DNA from: Artemia franciscana
Taxonomy: Eukaryota > Arthropoda > Branchiopoda > Anostraca > Artemiidae
Reading direction: 5' to 3'
NCBI RefSeq assembly: GCF_032884065.1
Contig: NC_088864.1
Location: forward strand, 18,108,409 to 18,172,408
DNA length: 64,000 bases
The notes beneath the pieces are model-generated. The model was not told the DNA's origin. It searched no databases and saw only the letters and a list, made by a program, of their open reading frames with translations. Shown in pieces: positions 13,061-25,866 of the stretch. The position numbers were made by a program, and so were the translations under genes. Numbering within the stretch: the first letter of the stretch is position 1; the number at the start of each line of letters is the position of its first letter.

Positions 13061-13452
13061 GGTGTAAATACTCCACGACTTCCATCCATTCCTTAGAAAA
13101 CACTTCATAGACCAAGTTAAAGACATAAATGCATTAATTTACGGCTAAATTTTACGTCAAAAAGAGTATTTTAAAGTGATTAAAATAGAAACTGAATGCT
13201 ATGCATACCTGTAAACAGTAATACTTCCAGAATCGCTTTAAGTCAAACGTGTACTAATTCACGGATAATTTTATATATAAAGAAGCATCTCTTAATGATT
13301 AAATATAATCTGAATGTCGCACGTACTGGGGAACAGTACATCTTTTAAACTTTTAAATTAATTTAAGTATTAAAAAATGTGTTAATCTTAACTATAATAT
13401 GTTTAAATTTTTGACAAAATTTTGACAAAGATAAAAAGAATAAAATACATAC
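13061..13452. other. Putative intron sequence below the 14 kb exon
   Basis: AT-rich with no repeat module and no open frame. It begins directly after the GTATGT donor of the minus-strand exon. Confidence 0.5.
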
Positions 13453-14021
13453 TGATGAACAGGAATACTTCTTAGAAAATTAGCAGATTGTGAACCGGCA
13501 TCAACATATTCCTTGAAATAGAAATGATTCTGTGGATCTAAATATGTGAATTTCTTACTTCTTTGAGTCTCGGTGCTTTGAAGTCTATGTGAATATGGGT
13601 GCAAGAAAAATGGATCAAAAGGTGGATAAGGCACAAGAAAAGGCACTGGCGTCGGAAAGCTAGTAACTGCACCGAAAAAAAGAAAGTTAGGTCCCTTATT
13701 AAGGAACAAAGACGAGTTAGTGTGATCACCACTTAGTGCATCCTCATGCGGCGGAAGTAAATCAAGGCAAAGTTCAGCTAATCCTCCATCATTTATGTCT
13801 AGGTCTGTAACAATCTTGAACTCGGCACCTTCGTCATCCTCGTCGTCAATAATTTCAATTATTCTGATATTTCGTGATTCATCAGTTATTATCCGTTCTT
13901 CTCTATTTGGTTCAAAGTCATTGAGTCGCTCCTGTAGACGTTCATTTCTGTCAATTATGCTGCCAATACAGCTTGAGTAACCAGAATCTTGTTGAGGATG
14001 CATGGTATTATCCGCCATAAG
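13453..14021 (-). CDS. 5' coding exon of an unidentified gene; acidic N-terminus with DSG phosphodegron (IkappaB/Cactus-like?)
   Basis: The frame from ATG at 14018 stays open for 208 codons. An acceptor (ttttttatag) sits three bases before the ATG, which suggests a 5' non-coding exon upstream. A good donor, CA/GTATGT, at 13453/13452 would end the exon after IPVHQ at about residue 188, leaving two bases. The N-terminus, MADNTMHPQQDSGYSSCIGS, contains DSGYSS. This fits the DSG-phi-x-S beta-TrCP degron of IkappaB/Cactus-type proteins exactly. A strongly acidic stretch follows (IIEIIDDEDDEGAEF, then LPPHEDALSGD), and then a Pro/Phe-rich segment (FPTPVPFLVPYPPFDPFF). No ankyrin repeats are visible in this exon; in IkappaB proteins they would lie in downstream exons, here at lower coordinates, and I found none. 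The exon looks real, but the family is only suggested by the degron. PEST-type regulators or clock proteins are alternatives. Confidence 0.55.
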
Positions 14022-15017
14022 CTATAAAAAATAAATTATAGTTGTTTATTTTTAATTGGTAATATATACTCACTATAAAGATAATTTTTTATACTATCTA
14101 GTTGAAATTAGTAACACATATAAAAAAATTATGGTTTTTCTTTCGACGTTCTAAGACTAAGATTTTTATTTTCACACTAATAAACAAATAAATAAACTAA
14201 ACAACACTTTTGCACTGGATAATACCTACGAGGGTTCGTGGTCGCACGAAAGTCCACGGAACTACTTTCTTATTAACACAACGGTTTAAAAAATCTCGAC
14301 TATTTAAATAAGTCTTATAAATTAACCAAAAATAAAAAAAACTATAACCTATATTAAACAAAAAATATAATAAATTCACTATTCAAAATTCACTATTCAC
14401 TATAAATTCACAATATTCAAATCAACTAATTCAAAATAATAATAGATAAAAAAATATAAAAGAAAAATAATAATAACAAATCTAGTCTCTTTCGCTCTTC
14501 TATACTCAACTCCCCCTCCACCACCCTGCACCTCTGCAGCAGGGTACCTCCTGAGTAAAGCAAGATTATTCCGACCCAAGATATGAGATTCCTGCTAGCA
14601 AGGAGGTATATTGGAGTTCTCATGCAATTTAACCTTCTACAGCTCAGCCCCATTCAACTGAATCCCATGCAACCCAACCCCATTCAATTCAATCCTCCTT
14701 AACTTTACCATGCAAACGAAAAATGTAACTCAACCTGTTTTGTCGGAAGTAATTAAAGTTGACTCAATTGAAATACTCTTCATTCCCTGTTAATCTTAAG
14801 AGATTTTTAGTTTATAGTGTTTTTATGCAATACCCGTCTTTCTTGTATTTTGGAAATTAACATAACTTTTCCAATCAGGGCCTCAATACACTTGAATTTC
14901 ATGGTTGTAGCAGTAGCTGCAACCATGTTTTAGCTGTTTTAAACCTGCAAACTGTTTTAACAGTACCTGCTAAAACAGGAATAGAAACTATTCGTTCGGT
15001 TCACCCTATTAGTAATT
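14022..15017. other. Upstream flank of the 14 kb exon
   Basis: Immediately above the exon is its T-rich acceptor tract. Further up there is no recognisable coding sequence. AATCC/CAACCC-rich short tandem-like text lies at 14640-14700, and a short inverted pair (GGTTGTAGC / GCTACAACC-like) at about 14903-14925. Confidence 0.4.
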
Positions 15018-16727
15018 GAATAAAAAAAAAAACAAGTTTTTTAACTGCAAGTAAGGAGCGACATTAAAACTTAAAATGAACATAAATTATTCCATATATA
15101 AAAGGGGTTGTCCCCTCCTCAACGCCTCGCTCTTTATGCTAAAGTTTCTTATTGTTTTAAAAAGTAGAACTGTGACAAAGAGTCAAACTTTAGCGTAAAG
15201 AGCGAGGTGTAGAGGAGGAGACAACCCCTTTCATATACGGAATAATGTCTGCTTTTTTTAAGTTCTAATGTTGCTCCTTACTTGCAGTTTAAAAAAAACT
15301 TGTTTTTTATTTAATTTCTGAATGTTTTCGAATTAATGCATATTTTGATTTTGGCTCACCGCACATGAATAATTAAAAAGAAATTTGCATATTATTTTTT
15401 TTGGCTAAATGGCTTTCTCATAGTTTTGATCGGATGATTTTGATAAGAAAAAGGGGCGGGTGAGGAGGCCTTGTTGCCCTCCAATTTTTGGTTACTTAAA
15501 GTGCAACTAGAACTTTTTGGTTTTTTTTACAAACGTTTTTATTAGTAATAAATATATGTTACTTATGAATTAACTTACGTAACGAACTTCAATGTTTGTA
15601 TGTTCTTATTACGTATATGAGGGGGTTCGCCCCTCGTCAATACCTCGCTCTTTACATTAAATCTTGAATTTTGTCCTGATTCCTTAAGAATGACCCCTGA
15701 ATCACAAAGGCCGTAGAATAAATAGTTGAAATTACTAAAAATACTTTAGCGTAAAGAGCAAGGTATTGTGGAGGAAACGAAACCCCTTATATCCGTCATA
15801 TTTTCTCTTCGTTTTAAGTTTCATTGCTGCCCTTTATTTCCAGCTGAAAACTTTTTTAATTTATTTTTCATTGTTTTTTTTTTAATAATGCTAGAAAGTC
15901 CTGCGCCCCCTTCACAAAACTTCTTTTCCCTCTTGACAAATTCATCCATGAAAAGATCCTTCGATGTAATCCCCTCCCCTCCACCCATCACCACCCCGAC
16001 ACGAAAAAGTCCCCCCAAAAACGTCTGTACACTTCCTAATAGCCATTACTATATGTAACCAATGGTCAAAGTTTGTAACTTGCAGTCCCTTCCCTGGGGA
16101 CTGTGGGGGAGTAAGTCGTCCCCAAAGGCATAGTAATTGGAGTTTTCAACCATGCTGAACAAAATGGCTATCTCAAAATTTTGATCCGGTGAGTTTGGGA
16201 ATAAAAGAGCGTGGGAGGGGGCATAGGTGCCCTCCAATTTTTTGGGTCACATAGAAAGGGCACTAGAACTGTTAATTTTAATTAGAATGAGCCCTCTTGG
16301 GACATTCTAGGTCCTCTGGGTCGATATGATCACCCCTGGGGGAAAAAACGAAAGAAAAAAAAACAAATAAACAGGCATCCGTTATCTGTCTTCTGGCAAA
16401 AAATACAAAATTCCGCATTTTTGTAGATAGGAGCTTAAAACTTCTGCAATAGGGCTCTCTGATACGTTGAATCAGATCATGTGATTTTCTTTAAGATCGT
16501 ATGACTTTTAGGGGTTGTTTCCCCCTATTTTCTAAAATAAGGCAAATTTTTTCAGGCTCATAACTTTTGATGGGTAAGGCTAAACTTGATGAAACTTATA
16601 TATTTAAAATAAGTATTAAATTGCAATTCTTTTGAAGGAACTGTTGGTATCAAAATTCCGTTTGAGTTTCGGTTACTATTGAGCTGGGTCGCTCTTGACT
16701 ACAGTTCGTTACCACGAAATGGTTGAC
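15018..16727 (-). repeat. Full-length modular unit: H, C, B, A reading left to right
   Basis: H is 15018-15322, C about 15323-15620, B about 15620-15850, and A ends with CGTTACCACGAAATGGTTGA at 16727. The H loop orientation is inverted relative to the unit. Confidence 0.85.
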
Positions 16728-17640
16728 AGTTTATTGCCAAAACAAAATCACGGAGAGGTCAAGAAAGAGCTTGAAATCCCTCAAAAAGGGTGTCAGATAA
16801 AAGTGAGAAGTGCACCTTTCGGATGAGTAGGGTGCTAGTTTTTCAGAAACCTTCGAACACAGGGAAAGATCATAAGCCAACTTATTTTGAAACAGTTTTT
16901 CAGAGATATGTCGCATAAACTATGAAGCAGTAATTCTTGTTTGTTGTAAGTTTTAACTTCACTCTTTACTTTCTTCAGAAATACTAAGTTATTTAAAAAT
17001 TTTAATATGAAAGAAGGATGTTTTAGTTTCAAAATACACATAATAAATCTTGTAAAACGATCTTCTTCCAAGTTAGATAAATCCTAGAAGTCACCATCAG
17101 TTTTTGTTAAACTAGGGCATTAAATATTAATAATTCTTCCCATCTTCATAAACTTTGCCTTAAAAAAATCTGCTATTTTGTCACAGAGTCCAAGGGAAAT
17201 ATTATCAATGGCATCTCTAAGGAGTCATTAAACTGTAAACATTCATTTACTAAATATTTTCCTAGATGAAATGTGTGGATATTTTAGAAAACTGAAGTAT
17301 ATTAAAAAAAAATTAAAAATGTAATTTGTGGAATTTTATGCTACTATAATTACCGTTTTTCTATTGCAATGCTGCTAAAAATTTTGAAATTCTCATGAAA
17401 AGTATGGTTTCATGATTTTGGCTTATTTTGGCCATATTTTGGCATTATTTTGGACATAAACATTTGGTAAATCTGAGCGGTGAGGCAAAAACTGTGTCAT
17501 TGGAATTATCATGGCCAAAAATCCTCATCAGTGTTTTAGACCATGACAATTCCAATGTTGGTCTCAGCAAGGCTGTATCTAGGATTGTTGCTCGAGGGTT
17601 TTTATGGCATTTGGTATTAACCAAGTGATATATAACAATC
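16728..17640. other. Non-coding stretch
   Basis: No recognisable gene. A pair TTGGAATTATCATGG / CCATGACAATTCCAA forms a short inverted repeat at about 17499-17561. The 66-codon frame over it has no family resemblance. Confidence 0.4.
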
Positions 17641-17649
17641 GCAAATTCT

Positions 17650-19620
17650 GTCGGTCTGTCGGTCTATCGGTCCGGTTTTGCTACTTTAGGCACTTCCAGG
17701 TAACCTAGGACGATGAAATTTGGCAGGTGTATCAGGGACCGGACCCGATGAAATTAGAAATAGTTATTAGGAAAATCTTTTTCTAGATTTGAACATCTGG
17801 GTGGGGGGAGTGGGGGGCCCGTTAAATCGGAAAAAATTGAAAAATTGAAGTATTTTTCACTTACGAACTGTTGATCAGATCTTAATAAAATTTGATGTTT
17901 GGAAAGATATCGCGTCTCAGAGCTGTTATTTTAAATCCCGACCGGATCTGGTGACATTGGGGGGGGATTGGGGAAGGGGAAACCTTAAATCTTGGTAAAC
18001 ACTTAGAGTGGAGGGATCGGGATGAAACTTGGTGGGAAGAATAAGCACAAGTCCTAGATACATGATTGACATAACCGGAACGGATCCGCTCTCTTTGGGG
18101 TAGTTTCGGGAGGGGGGTTAATTCTGAAAAATATAGAAAAAATGAGGTATTTTTAACTTACGAACGGGTGATCGGATCTCAATGAAATTTAAAATTTAGA
18201 AGGATATCGTGTCTCAGGGCTCTTAATTTAAATCCCGACTGTATTTGGTGACATTGGGGAGGAGGGAGTTGGGAGGGGGAAGCCTAAAATCTTGGAAAAC
18301 ACTTAGAGTGGAGGGATCGGGATGAAACTAGGTGGGAAAAATAAACACAAGTCCTAGATACATGATTGACATAACCGGAATGGATCCGCTCTCTTTGGGG
18401 TAGTTGGGGGGGATTAATTCTGAAAAATTAGAAAAAATGAGGTACTTTTGACTTACGAACGGGTGATCGGATATCAATGAAATTTGATATTTAGAAGGAT
18501 ATCGTGTCTCAAAGCTCTTTTTTTAGATCCCGACCGGATATGGTGACATTCGTGGTGGGGGAACCTAAAATAATGAAACTAGCTTAGATTGGAGGGATCG
18601 GGATGAAACTTGGTGGGAAAAATAAGCAGAAGTCTTAGATACGTGATTTACATAATTGGAACGGATCCACTCTATTGGAGGGGGGGGGGTAATTCTGAAA
18701 AATTGGAAAAAATGACGTATTTTTAACTTACGCCAGACCAGATCCAGATCTTTTAACCAGATCCAGCGTCATTGGGGGGGGGCAGTTGGAAGGGGACCGG
18801 AAATTTTAGAAAATACTTAAAGCGGAGAGATCAGGATGAAACTGGATGGGAAGAATAGAAAACTGTCTAAGATACGTGACTGACATAACCGGACCGGATC
18901 TGCTCTCTTTGGTGGAATTGGGGGGGGGGGGGTAATTTTGAAAATTGAGGTATTTGTAACTTACGAAGGGGTGACCAGATCTTAATGAAATTTGATATTT
19001 AGAAGGATCTTGTGCTTTAAAGCTCTAATTTTAAATTCCGACCAGTTTCTGTGACATTGGGGGCAGTTGGAGTGGAAAACCGGAATTCTTGGTAAACGTG
19101 AAAATTGGGGTATTTTTATCTTACGAATAGATGATCGGATCTTAATGAAATTTGATATTTAGAAGGTATTCATGTCTCAGAGCTCTTACTTCAAATCCCG
19201 ACCAGATCTTTTGATATTGGGGGGAGTTGGAGGGGGAAATCTTGGAAAATACTTGGAGTGCAGGAATCGGGATGAAGCTTGGTGGATAGAATAAACAAAT
19301 GTCCTTGATACGTGATTGACGTAACCGTACTGGACTCGCTCTCTTTGGTGGAGTTGGGGGGAGGGGCTCAGTGATTTGGCGAGTTTGGTGCATCTTGACG
19401 TTCTAGGACTATGAAAATTGGTAGGCGTGTCAGGGAGCTGCACAAATCGACTTGATAAAGTTGTTTTCCCACATTCGACCATCTGGGGGGCTAAAGGGAG
19501 AGGAAAAATTAGAAAAAATAAGTATTTATAACTCACGAGTCGGTTATCAGATCTTAATAAATTTTTATATTTAGAAGGACATCGTGACTCAGAGCTCTGA
19601 TTTTAAATCCTGACCGGCAT
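17650..19620 (+). repeat. G-rich tandem array, units of about 160-300 bp
   Basis: The block CTTACGAAC...TGATC.GATCT.AATGAAATTTGA recurs starting near 17862, 18158, 18454, 18960, 19121 and 19531. The block GGATCCGCTCTCTTT-like recurs near 18080, 18380, 18660, 18895 and 19335, alternating with runs of G. The plus strand is strongly G-rich. C-rich minus-strand frames (19142-19536) are artefacts of it. Confidence 0.8.
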
Positions 19621-20699
19621 TAAGCCTCTGATTTTCCATTTAAATCAATCTATTGATGCACAGGATTTTGTTAGAGTTCATACCATTTAATCTCTTGGCT
19701 CTTAGCTCTTCTTGCTTCGTCAAACGTGCCATATGAGCTCTTAGCTCTTGTTTTTTTTTTGGATGGGAGTGTCTTACAAAAAAAAAGACTTGGAAAATTT
19801 TTTAGATGTCTTTTTAAGAATGTTTATGCAGCTAATCGCTACGCGTTAGCAAACTTTATATTTTTCCCTAGCGAAGTGGTTTATCTCTGTAATAGTTTAT
19901 ATTTTTCTTCTTTATTATGTTGATAAAAGTTAAAAAGTCAAAAATTCAAAAACACATTAAAAGTTTGTTTATATGCTTCAGGATCTCTTATAAAATTTCT
20001 AAAAATTTGTTTTCATAATAACATTTTACTATTTGTATTAATTGGGATGATAGTTACTATTTTTAAATCCACTACGAACAAGAATTTTTTCTTTCTAGAC
20101 AGTATATTTGAGAACGCATTCATTTGAAAAGGGCTACGTTATACGGATTTCAGTTAAGTCTGGGCTTGGTTGCTTACCGTTAAATTGAATGGGTTTGAGT
20201 TTCAAAGGAGTTGAGTTAAATGAGGCTCAGGATGAACAGGGCTGAGTTGAACGGCATTAAGCTGATGGAACTAAGCCAAATGGGCTTCAGTTGTATTGGT
20301 TCGAGTTACACACCCTCCTTATCTTTGATAGACATCATATTAAAGTCCATAAATAAAATAAATAATCCATTCTTCACAGGAATGGTGAAATCAATTTTGG
20401 ATTCATCTCTTATAGTTCATTAAATAAGAAAAATCTATATCAACTGAACGTAAGGGGGGACACTAAGACTTAAGACAAACAGAAATTGTTACTTATATGG
20501 GGGGCTACCCCTTGCTCAACCTTCGACCTTACACCAAAATCATAAATTAAAATACAATGCTTCTCATCTAAATTAAATCTGTTTGAACAGTCTTCTGTGA
20601 AATATTATGAAAAAATTCAAACTTTAGCGTCTGTGAATATAGTCAAGCTTGAATCAAACTTCGACTTTATGAATCAACCTAAGGTCGAATTTTATGAAT
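19621..20699. other. Non-coding stretch with a small module B fragment
   Basis: Mostly unrecognised AT-rich DNA. At about 20428-20560 the text AACTGAACGTAAGGGGGGAC and what follows is a diverged module B start. No gene. Confidence 0.5.
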
Positions 20700-22395
20700 A
20701 TTAAATAAAATCAAGTTTTTTTTTTAACGGAAAGAAAGGAGCGATAATAAAACTTAAAACGAACAGAAATTACTTCGTATATGAAAGGGAATGCTTCCTC
20801 ATCAACGCCCCGCTCTTTACGCTAAATTTTGACTCTTTCTCTTAACTCTAATTTTTAAAACAGTAAAAAACTTTAGCGTAAAGAGCGGGGCTTTGATGAG
20901 GAAGTATCCCCTTTCATATACGAAGTAATTTCTGTTTGTTTTAAGTTTTAGTGTTCCTCCTTACTTTCCGTTAAATTTTTTTTTTTTTTTTAATTTCTGA
21001 ACGTTTTTGAACCAATGCATGTTTTGATTTTGGCTCTCCGCAGAAGAATAATTAAAACCAAATTTGCATATTTATTTTTTTTGCTAAATGGCTTTCTCAT
21101 AGTTTTGATCGAATGATGTTGAGAAAAAAAGGAGCGGGGGAGGAGGCCTAGTTGCCTCCCGATTTTATGGTTACTTAAAAAGGCAACTAGAACTTTAAAA
21201 TTTTTTACGAATCTTTTTATTAGTAAAAGATATACGTAACTAACAAATTAGCTTACGTAACGAACTTCTGTATTCTCATGTTTTTATTACGTATATGAAG
21301 GGGTTCACCCCCCTCGTCAGTACCTCGCTTTTTACACTAAAGCTTAAATTTTATCCCAATTTCTTAAGAATGACCCCTGAATCACAAAAGCCGTAGAATA
21401 AATAGCTGAAATTACTAAAAATACTTTAGCGTAAAGAGTGAGGTATTAGGAGGAGATGAGCCCATCATGTGCGTAATAATTTCTGTTCATTTTAAGTCTT
21501 AATGCTTCTCCTTACTTTCAGTTGAAAAAACTTCTTCATATTTATTTTTCATTGTTTTTTTAAATAATGCTAGAAAATCCTGCGCTCCCTTCATGAACAT
21601 TTTCTTCCCCCATGACAAATTCCTCCAAAGAAAGTTCCCCCAGCATATCCTCCTCTTCTTAACCCCCCCCCCCCACAACCTTAAAATCCCCCTGAAAACG
21701 TCTTTACACTTCCAAATAACCATTACTATATGTAAGCACTGGTCAAAGTTTGTAACTTTTGGCCCCTCCCACGGGGACTGTGGGGGAGTAAATCGTCCTT
21801 AAAGACATAGTTATAAGGTTTTTTGACTACGCTGAATAAAATGGCTATCTCAGAATTTTGATCTGGTGACTTTGGGAAAATAATTAGCGTGGGAGGGGGC
21901 CTAGGTGCCCTCCAATTTTGTGGCCACTTAAAAGGCACTAGAAATTTTCATTTCCGTTAGAATGAGCCCTCTCGCAAGATTCTAGGAACACTGGGTCGAT
22001 ACGATCACCCGTGGAAAAAAAAAAATAATAAACACGCATCCGTAATATGCCTTCTTGCAAAAAATACAAAATTCCACATTTTTGTAGATAGGAGCTTGAA
22101 ACTTCTACAATAGGTTTCTGTGATACGCTGAATCTGATGATGTGATTTTCGTTAAGATTCTATTACTTTTAGGGTCTGTTTCCCCCTATTTTCCAAAATA
22201 AGGCAAATTTTTTTCAGGCTCGTAACTTTTGAATGGGTAAGATTAAACTTGATTAAACTTATATATTTAAAATCAGCACTAAAATGCAATTCTTTTAATA
22301 TAGCTATTGATATCAAACTTCCATGTTCTAGAGTTTTGGTTACTGTTGAGCCGGGTCGCTCCTTACTATAGTTCGTTACCACGAACTGTTTGAAA
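20700..22395 (-). repeat. Full-length modular unit: H, C, B, A
   Basis: H is 20700-20995, C about 20996-21290, B about 21290-21545, and A ends with CGTTACCACGAACTGTTTGA at 22394. It carries an uninterrupted TTTGGGAAAATAATTAGCG at about 21873, the empty-site equivalent of the fold-back insertion at 7528. Confidence 0.9.
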
Positions 22396-22790
22396 ATGGT
22401 TACTATAAATTATGAAAACTACCATTAAACAATAATGAATGCTTATTAATATGTATGCTAAAAAAGTATTCTTTTACTCCTCTCCCTCCCTTAATGGATA
22501 AATGTACAATTTAATCTGTACGTTCTAACTATATTTTCGACAGCGCGACTCTTTTTGCCGATTGATCAGTGTTTGCTCTAAAAAATTAATAAAAATAAAA
22601 AATATTCAAAGTAGCATTTTTGAAGGAAGTGATTAGAACATTTAGAGCATCTTGGAGCAGAATATTTGGAATATTTGCAGCGACTTTGGAGCATCCGAAG
22701 TCGTTTCGAGTGGTGGGTACCCTTGCTACCTAGCTAAGATTTGAAAAAAACTCAAAATTTACTGTCGGCTATTAAAGGGTGGTAACCCTA

Positions 22791-23437
22791 CTTGCGCTTA
22801 CGGTAACCGGTAAAACTGGTGCAAACAGTATTACTGACTTTCATATAAAGTGAATATACCACTCCATGCCTTTTTTTATGCTCTTTACAAATATAATAAT
22901 CGCTTCTACCGCAAATTCAGATTTTAGCACTTTTTGACCTCTTAAAAATGACCTATATATGGGGTCATTACAAATCTGTAATAGCTTAGAAACAAATTTG
23001 GGCTATATATTTACACATCAGGGGGGTGGGGGTAAAGCATAGCATATATTAAATACGTAAACTAACCATTGCTGTGTTTTTTATTTTTTATTTTTTTATG
23101 TGTTTGTGCACATCGAATTTTAATGCGAAGAGAAATCACCAGTGCAACAGCACAAACACATTAAAAAAAACGGCAATGGTTAGTTTACGCATTTAATATA
23201 TGCTATACTTTACCCCCACCCCCCTGATGTGCAAATATATAGCCCCAATTTGCTTCTAAACTATTACAGATTTGTAATGACCCCATATATAGGTCGTTTT
23301 TAAGAGGTCAAAAAGTGATTAAATCTGAATTTGCGGTAGAAGCGATTATTATATTTGTAAACAGCATTAAAAAAGGCGTCGAGTGGTATATTCACTTTAT
23401 ATGAAAGCCAGTAATACTGTTTGCACCAGTTTTACCC
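22791..23437. mobile_element. Long fold-back insertion (about 300 bp arms) with 10 bp direct flanks
   Basis: GGTAACCCTA flanks it at 22781-22790 and 23438-23447. After an 18 bp left tail the arms (about 22809-23109 and 23150-23437) pair almost throughout around a 40 bp loop. Small indels, such as the T-rich tract at 23077-23100, are the main differences. The loop reads GTGCAACAG on one side and resembles sequence at 31270. A piece of the arm (CCCCCC.TGATGTGCAAATATATAGCCC-like) recurs at 47933. Confidence 0.85.
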
Positions 23438-23467
23438 GGTAACCCTAAGTATACTATACAAATTAAC

Positions 23468-23785
23468 AGAAATTAAATAAAAAAACAACTTTTTTCAAAC
23501 GAAAGTAAAGACAAAAACTAAAACGAAAAAAGATAATTTCGTACTTGCAGAGGGGGTCTCTATCCTAAACACCATTTCCCCCTCCTTTTCACACTAAAGT
23601 TTGGTTTTTGTCCCAATCCTGAAATAATAATTGCTCAAACACAAGGGTCATTGACACGGAAAAAGACGCATTTATAAACCGCTATAAAACTATAGAGTAA
23701 TGAGTGAGGCTTTAGGAAGAGAAAGCACCCCCCCCCCCCATATACGGAATAATTTCTGTTAATTCTAAGTTTCAGTGTTAATAGC
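23468..23785 (+). repeat. Diverged B/H module fragment
   Basis: Begins AAATTAAATAAAAAAACAAC, then ACGAAAGTAAAG, and ends with GGAATAATTTCTGTTAATTC. It is heavily diverged from other copies. Confidence 0.6.
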
Positions 23786-23787
23786 TA

Positions 23788-24660
23788 AAGGTTCGGTTTT
23801 CAGATTATCTTGTATGTCATGGACTAAATTTCAGAGAAGAAAAGAAAACAAATAGTTTTTTTCAGTTTTAGACCCTACCATCCTTTCTTAAATAGTTTAT
23901 TCCACCCCAGAAGCCGAATAATGATAATTCTCTTGCTCTTAGTTCTAGCCCCAAGAGATTTCCCAAAAAATGTGATCAAGACATTTTTAGTTTAATTTTC
24001 TGACAATTTTTGAAGCTAGAAAAAGAGATGCAAGACCGTTTGAAGGAAAGACAAAGAATTTTGTTAGTATAAAAGATTATTGTAAATGTCTCATCATATT
24101 CTTTGAATTATAACGAAATTATAAAAAAAAATTTTATACTCTTCTTAATAATTAAAATATACTCTGCTAAGACAAAATTATTTCTACTTCTAATCATATG
24201 CACTTTTTTTTTATCAAATATTATTTTGTCTTGACACGAGATGACAATGGAATTATAAAAAAAATATAATCTTCTTCATAATTAGAATATAAAGTATAAT
24301 ATAAGAGATTGTTGTAAATGTCTTCATCATATTCTTTGAATTATAACGAAATTATAAACAAAATTTGTTGTGCTCTTCTTAATAACTAAAATATACTCTG
24401 CTAAGACAAAATCATTTCTGCTAATAATCATATGTACCTGCTTTATTTTTCTATCAAATATTACTTTATATTGACACTAGCTGACTTTGTAAGCGACTAA
24501 CCTCATTCAGGTTTGCTTGATTTTCATTCTGTTGACAATTTCTTTCATTCCATTCACAATTTGAAGATTAGCTCTGCCAATATAGCAATAGGATTAGTTT
24601 TCAAATTATCTTGTCTGACACAAATTGAATTTCAGAGAAGAAAAAAGAAAAAAAACTTGA
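23788..24660 (+). repeat. Tandem duplication, diverged copies
   Basis: The stretch TTCTTTGAATTATAACGAAA followed by TTATA occurs at about 24099 and 24339. ATATACTCTGCTAAGACAAAAT occurs in both flanks, at about 24157 and 24391. The sequence TTTCAGAGAAGAAAA recurs at about 23829 and 24630. This indicates an old duplication of about 240 bp. Confidence 0.65.
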
Positions 24661-25866
24661 GAATCGCCTCTTGAACTTTTCATCAGTAAAGATGAAAAGA
24701 CACACTTTGATCTAATATGAAATGGGAGTGACATTCCCCCCAAAATGATTTGCAGAGGTTCGCTTTGAAGCTATTATGTTTTCCACAATTTTATTTCCGT
24801 GTTTCTCTACGTGGAAACACTTTTTCAGTCCGTTGCCGACAAAAGTCTTGTTTCCTTGGGTATATTCATTTCCTAAAAATATTCTTGATTTACGTTCAAA
24901 TATTGAATTTAAGTAAAATTCTTGTTCAATATTATTTTGTCTGAATTTTTAACATGGCTCTTTACTATTCTTCCTGTAAGTTTTTGTTCAGAAAATGTTT
25001 CCTTTCATTAATATCTGTTCATTTCTCAATTGACGTCTTCTACTAAGGTTATTTATAAAGGTATTTACAGGAATACTGTGGTTATTTATAGGGATATTCG
25101 AAGGTTTTTTCTTTTTTTTTGCTTTAGAACTTATATATTGGATTGTAAATTTGAATTTTAGGCAAAACTTAAATATCCGGTCAGAAAATTCGATCAACCG
25201 CTTCCTGGCATTATATTTCAGTAACATCTTTAACTATTAAATTCAGGGGAGATGTAGAGGGGGATTTCAAACGTTACAGATTGAAAATCTACACAATTTT
25301 TTCTTCTTGTATGGGTCTCATACCGCCTTGACACCCATCCTGTGGAAGTTGTTAATAATAGACGTATCTTAATCCACTCTATAATTAGTAAGGGAATGAT
25401 TGTCTTAGAAATTTAAGAAGTAGCTAATTTAAAAGCAATTGAGGTGTTTCAAAAATATAAATGACAAAAACAAAATAATCGATTGTAGCTAGTAATCAGA
25501 ATCTTGGGAAAAAGACTAGTTATTAGAAAAATGGACAAAATCTAACAGTCAAATGTTTGGTAATCAAACTGGTATGTCTAAAAAACCTTCCATGTGCATC
25601 TTCTGCTCTTTGGCTCCTTCAATTAGGGCTATACAACCCACTTTTCACTATCCTAATGTTCCATAATTTTTATCACACTTTTATTGACTTTCAAGACTTA
25701 ATATTTTAGCTGATATCTGTAATTTTCTTTAACTTGGCTCCACTGATTTCCTTAAAATACTAAAAAATATTTTGCGCGGTAAGTGATTATCAACCCTGCC
25801 TGAACATCAGTGATTGAGGAAAGTTGTAGTAACTGGTAAATATACCCAAATGCACTTCCGCTTTCA
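24661..25866. other. Non-coding stretch
   Basis: AT-rich. The open frames 24750-24944 and 24988-25227 lack any recognisable motif. No repeat module is seen. Confidence 0.5.

Noticed and set aside
19142-19536. Pro-rich minus-strand frames
   Set aside because: They are the C-rich complement of the G-rich tandem array. No start context, splice sites or conserved motif.
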